DNA from: Oreohelix idahoensis
Lineage: Eukaryota; Mollusca; Gastropoda; Stylommatophora; Oreohelicidae
Assembly: GCA_024509875.1 (NCBI GenBank)
Contig: JAMPIV010008531.1
Coordinates: forward strand, 992,001-1,056,000
Direction: 5' to 3'
DNA length: 64,000 nt
Positions 62,436-64,000 of this stretch are shown one piece after another (position 1 is the stretch's first letter; each line of letters begins with the position of its first letter). The position numbers and the translations under genes were made by a program. The notes below the pieces were generated by a model. That model saw only the letters and a list, made by a program, of their open reading frames with translations. It had not been told where the DNA came from and did not search any database.

Positions 62436-62456
62436 AGAATTTATTATTATTATTAT
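59607..62456 (+). mobile_element. RTE-like LINE, 5' truncated, inserted in LTR-C
   Basis: Comparison with LTR-A and LTR-B (CATCATATAAGTTCATCATA) gives the empty site. A 7-bp duplication TATAAGT lies at 59600-59606 and 62457-62463. The 3' end is a (TTA)n tail right after the coding region, without poly(A), as in RTE elements. It lies opposite to the Gypsy orientation. Confidence 0.95.
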
Positions 62457-62559
62457 TATAAGTTCATCATAACAGAGGCATGTGGTACTAATTCCAGGTA
62501 CAAACATTTCCTAACTATCTCTTGTAGATCCCATTCCTCCTGGGTATATATCCATGTAC

Positions 62560-62673
<114 letters not shown>

Positions 62674-64000
62674 CTCTCTACCTGAGAACACCAACATATA
62701 TGGTTTATACCTATTTTCTTCCCTTAAGGTTTTTATATTTATTCTGGCTTTTCCCAAGCCTTTCATCAACTCTTTCCTGAGTTGGTTTCCTTCATCTACT
62801 AATCCTGTCAGATTTGACTCAATTTACTCAAATACCATCATCTTAAAACTCATATATGCAAATTAATACATTGGGTACACCTGTTGCGGTATTCTCATAC
62901 TTATACCTGCTAGAGAGCTCATGTTTCATCCTGTAAATACAATCAAACTTCAATTGCTTACTCATCTTACTTGTAGCAGTTGATGTTGCAAAATGCATTA
63001 TACAATAGCCCAACACGGCTATTAAATCCATGTTCTTCTGTAAAACTTCTCAGCTGCTGACTTAGTCTCAGTTTATTCACATCATAGTCAATTTTGTAGC
63101 TTCAGCTTCGTTTCTCCTTATTCTGTGCTCACTTAGTTGTAAGCGTCGTTAACCTTGTAATACCTTATTTCAACTTCTGAAATAATTCTATTCAATGTCT
63201 ATCAAAAGTTATGAGTCAAAGGACCTACTTACTTTGGTTGCACCGAATCCTCACAACACTCATTTTTCTTACTATCACCCCTTATCACTAAACTTATATT
63301 TTAAACACCAGTTCTGTCTTTCATAAGTGAATAGATTCTACTGCTCTAACTAGGTCTATAGGATTCTTCAGAAGTATTCATTCTGTTTCTCACAGAAATG
63401 TAACTTGAGCCTGGCAGAAAACACATTCCTGCCACTCTACGTCCTTAACCAGGACTGCTTCCTCCGAAAAATGCGACCGCTCCACAGCGCGTCTAAATGA
63501 GTTCTCTTCTATAAAATCATTACTAGCTCATCTGTCCTTGTTTTCGGTAAATTCATTGGTTCCTCCTATTCTTCGCTCAGCTGAAAAATGTTCACGCTTA
63601 TCCGCTGTGTAAACAACTCAGTGAAGTGTCATCCGTTGTCCTGATAAACTTTTCACGTGCATATTTTTTTTCTCAACTCACTTAATCATATAAGGGAGGT
63701 AATTAACCATTGTCTCCCTTTGCATATTTGACTTAACCTTATATTATCTTCTCTAAAGCTTGCTATACAATTCGTATATGTACATTTTCTAAACCATAAT
63801 TACCAACTCACCAAATCTACTTATGTGTAATTAAGCACTTTCCTCCCCGACTTTAATAATTAGAGTCTTCTCCCTTTGATCAAAGTATTACCTCACTCAT
63901 CTTATTTCCCTTTTAGCAAGACAAATAGTCTTTATTCAAATCTATTCTTATTTCTTAAACCATTTTTTCATACCTTCCCTCTTAACCAAAACCAAATCAC

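Overview
The window is repeat-rich animal nuclear DNA, most likely from an invertebrate and plausibly a lophotrochozoan. This rests on spliced exons of a metazoan kinase gene and on a mix of RTE-like and Jockey/I-like LINEs, tRNA-derived SINEs, Tc1, pogo/Tigger and hAT-like DNA transposons, Penelope-like elements and Ty3/Gypsy LTR elements. The species cannot be named from this sequence alone.

Layout. 1-1511: 3' part of a pogo/Tigger element with an intact reading frame. 2097-5578: the last four coding exons of the only host gene seen, DSTYK (dual serine/threonine and tyrosine protein kinase), with repeats in its introns. 5579-21334: 3' flank and intergenic DNA with two SINE families, short internally deleted RTE derivatives, a Tigger-type MITE, a Penelope-like fragment with a GIY-YIG domain, a 5' half of an RTE LINE, a 1300-bp Tc1 element with 32-bp perfect terminal inverted repeats, and a hAT-like MITE with an 8-bp target duplication. 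21335-28172: decayed Jockey/I-like LINE copies into which three DNA elements inserted: a 2.16-kb transposon with CACTG ends and a TAA duplication, coding for a widespread uncharacterised invertebrate protein, and two related hAT-like elements with 8-bp duplications.

28173-38471: Ty3/Gypsy-related material on the minus strand with the unusual pol order integrase - reverse transcriptase - RNase H (GMR1-like), next to a gag-protease unit that lacks the rest of pol. 38472-64000: a second, young Ty3/Gypsy family in tandem (LTR-A, internal 1, LTR-B, internal 2, LTR-C). Each internal region carries a gag-pol frame of about 2,250 codons broken at different places. LTR-C is split by a 5'-truncated but otherwise open RTE LINE (942 codons) with a 7-bp target duplication, and runs off the window about 58 bases before its expected end.

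The insertions give a relative chronology: Jockey/I-like LINE, then GMR1-like element, then young Gypsy array, then RTE LINE. No bacterial-type operon, CRISPR array or true tRNA/rRNA gene was found. Functional content is one host kinase gene end; the rest is mobile DNA at different stages of decay.
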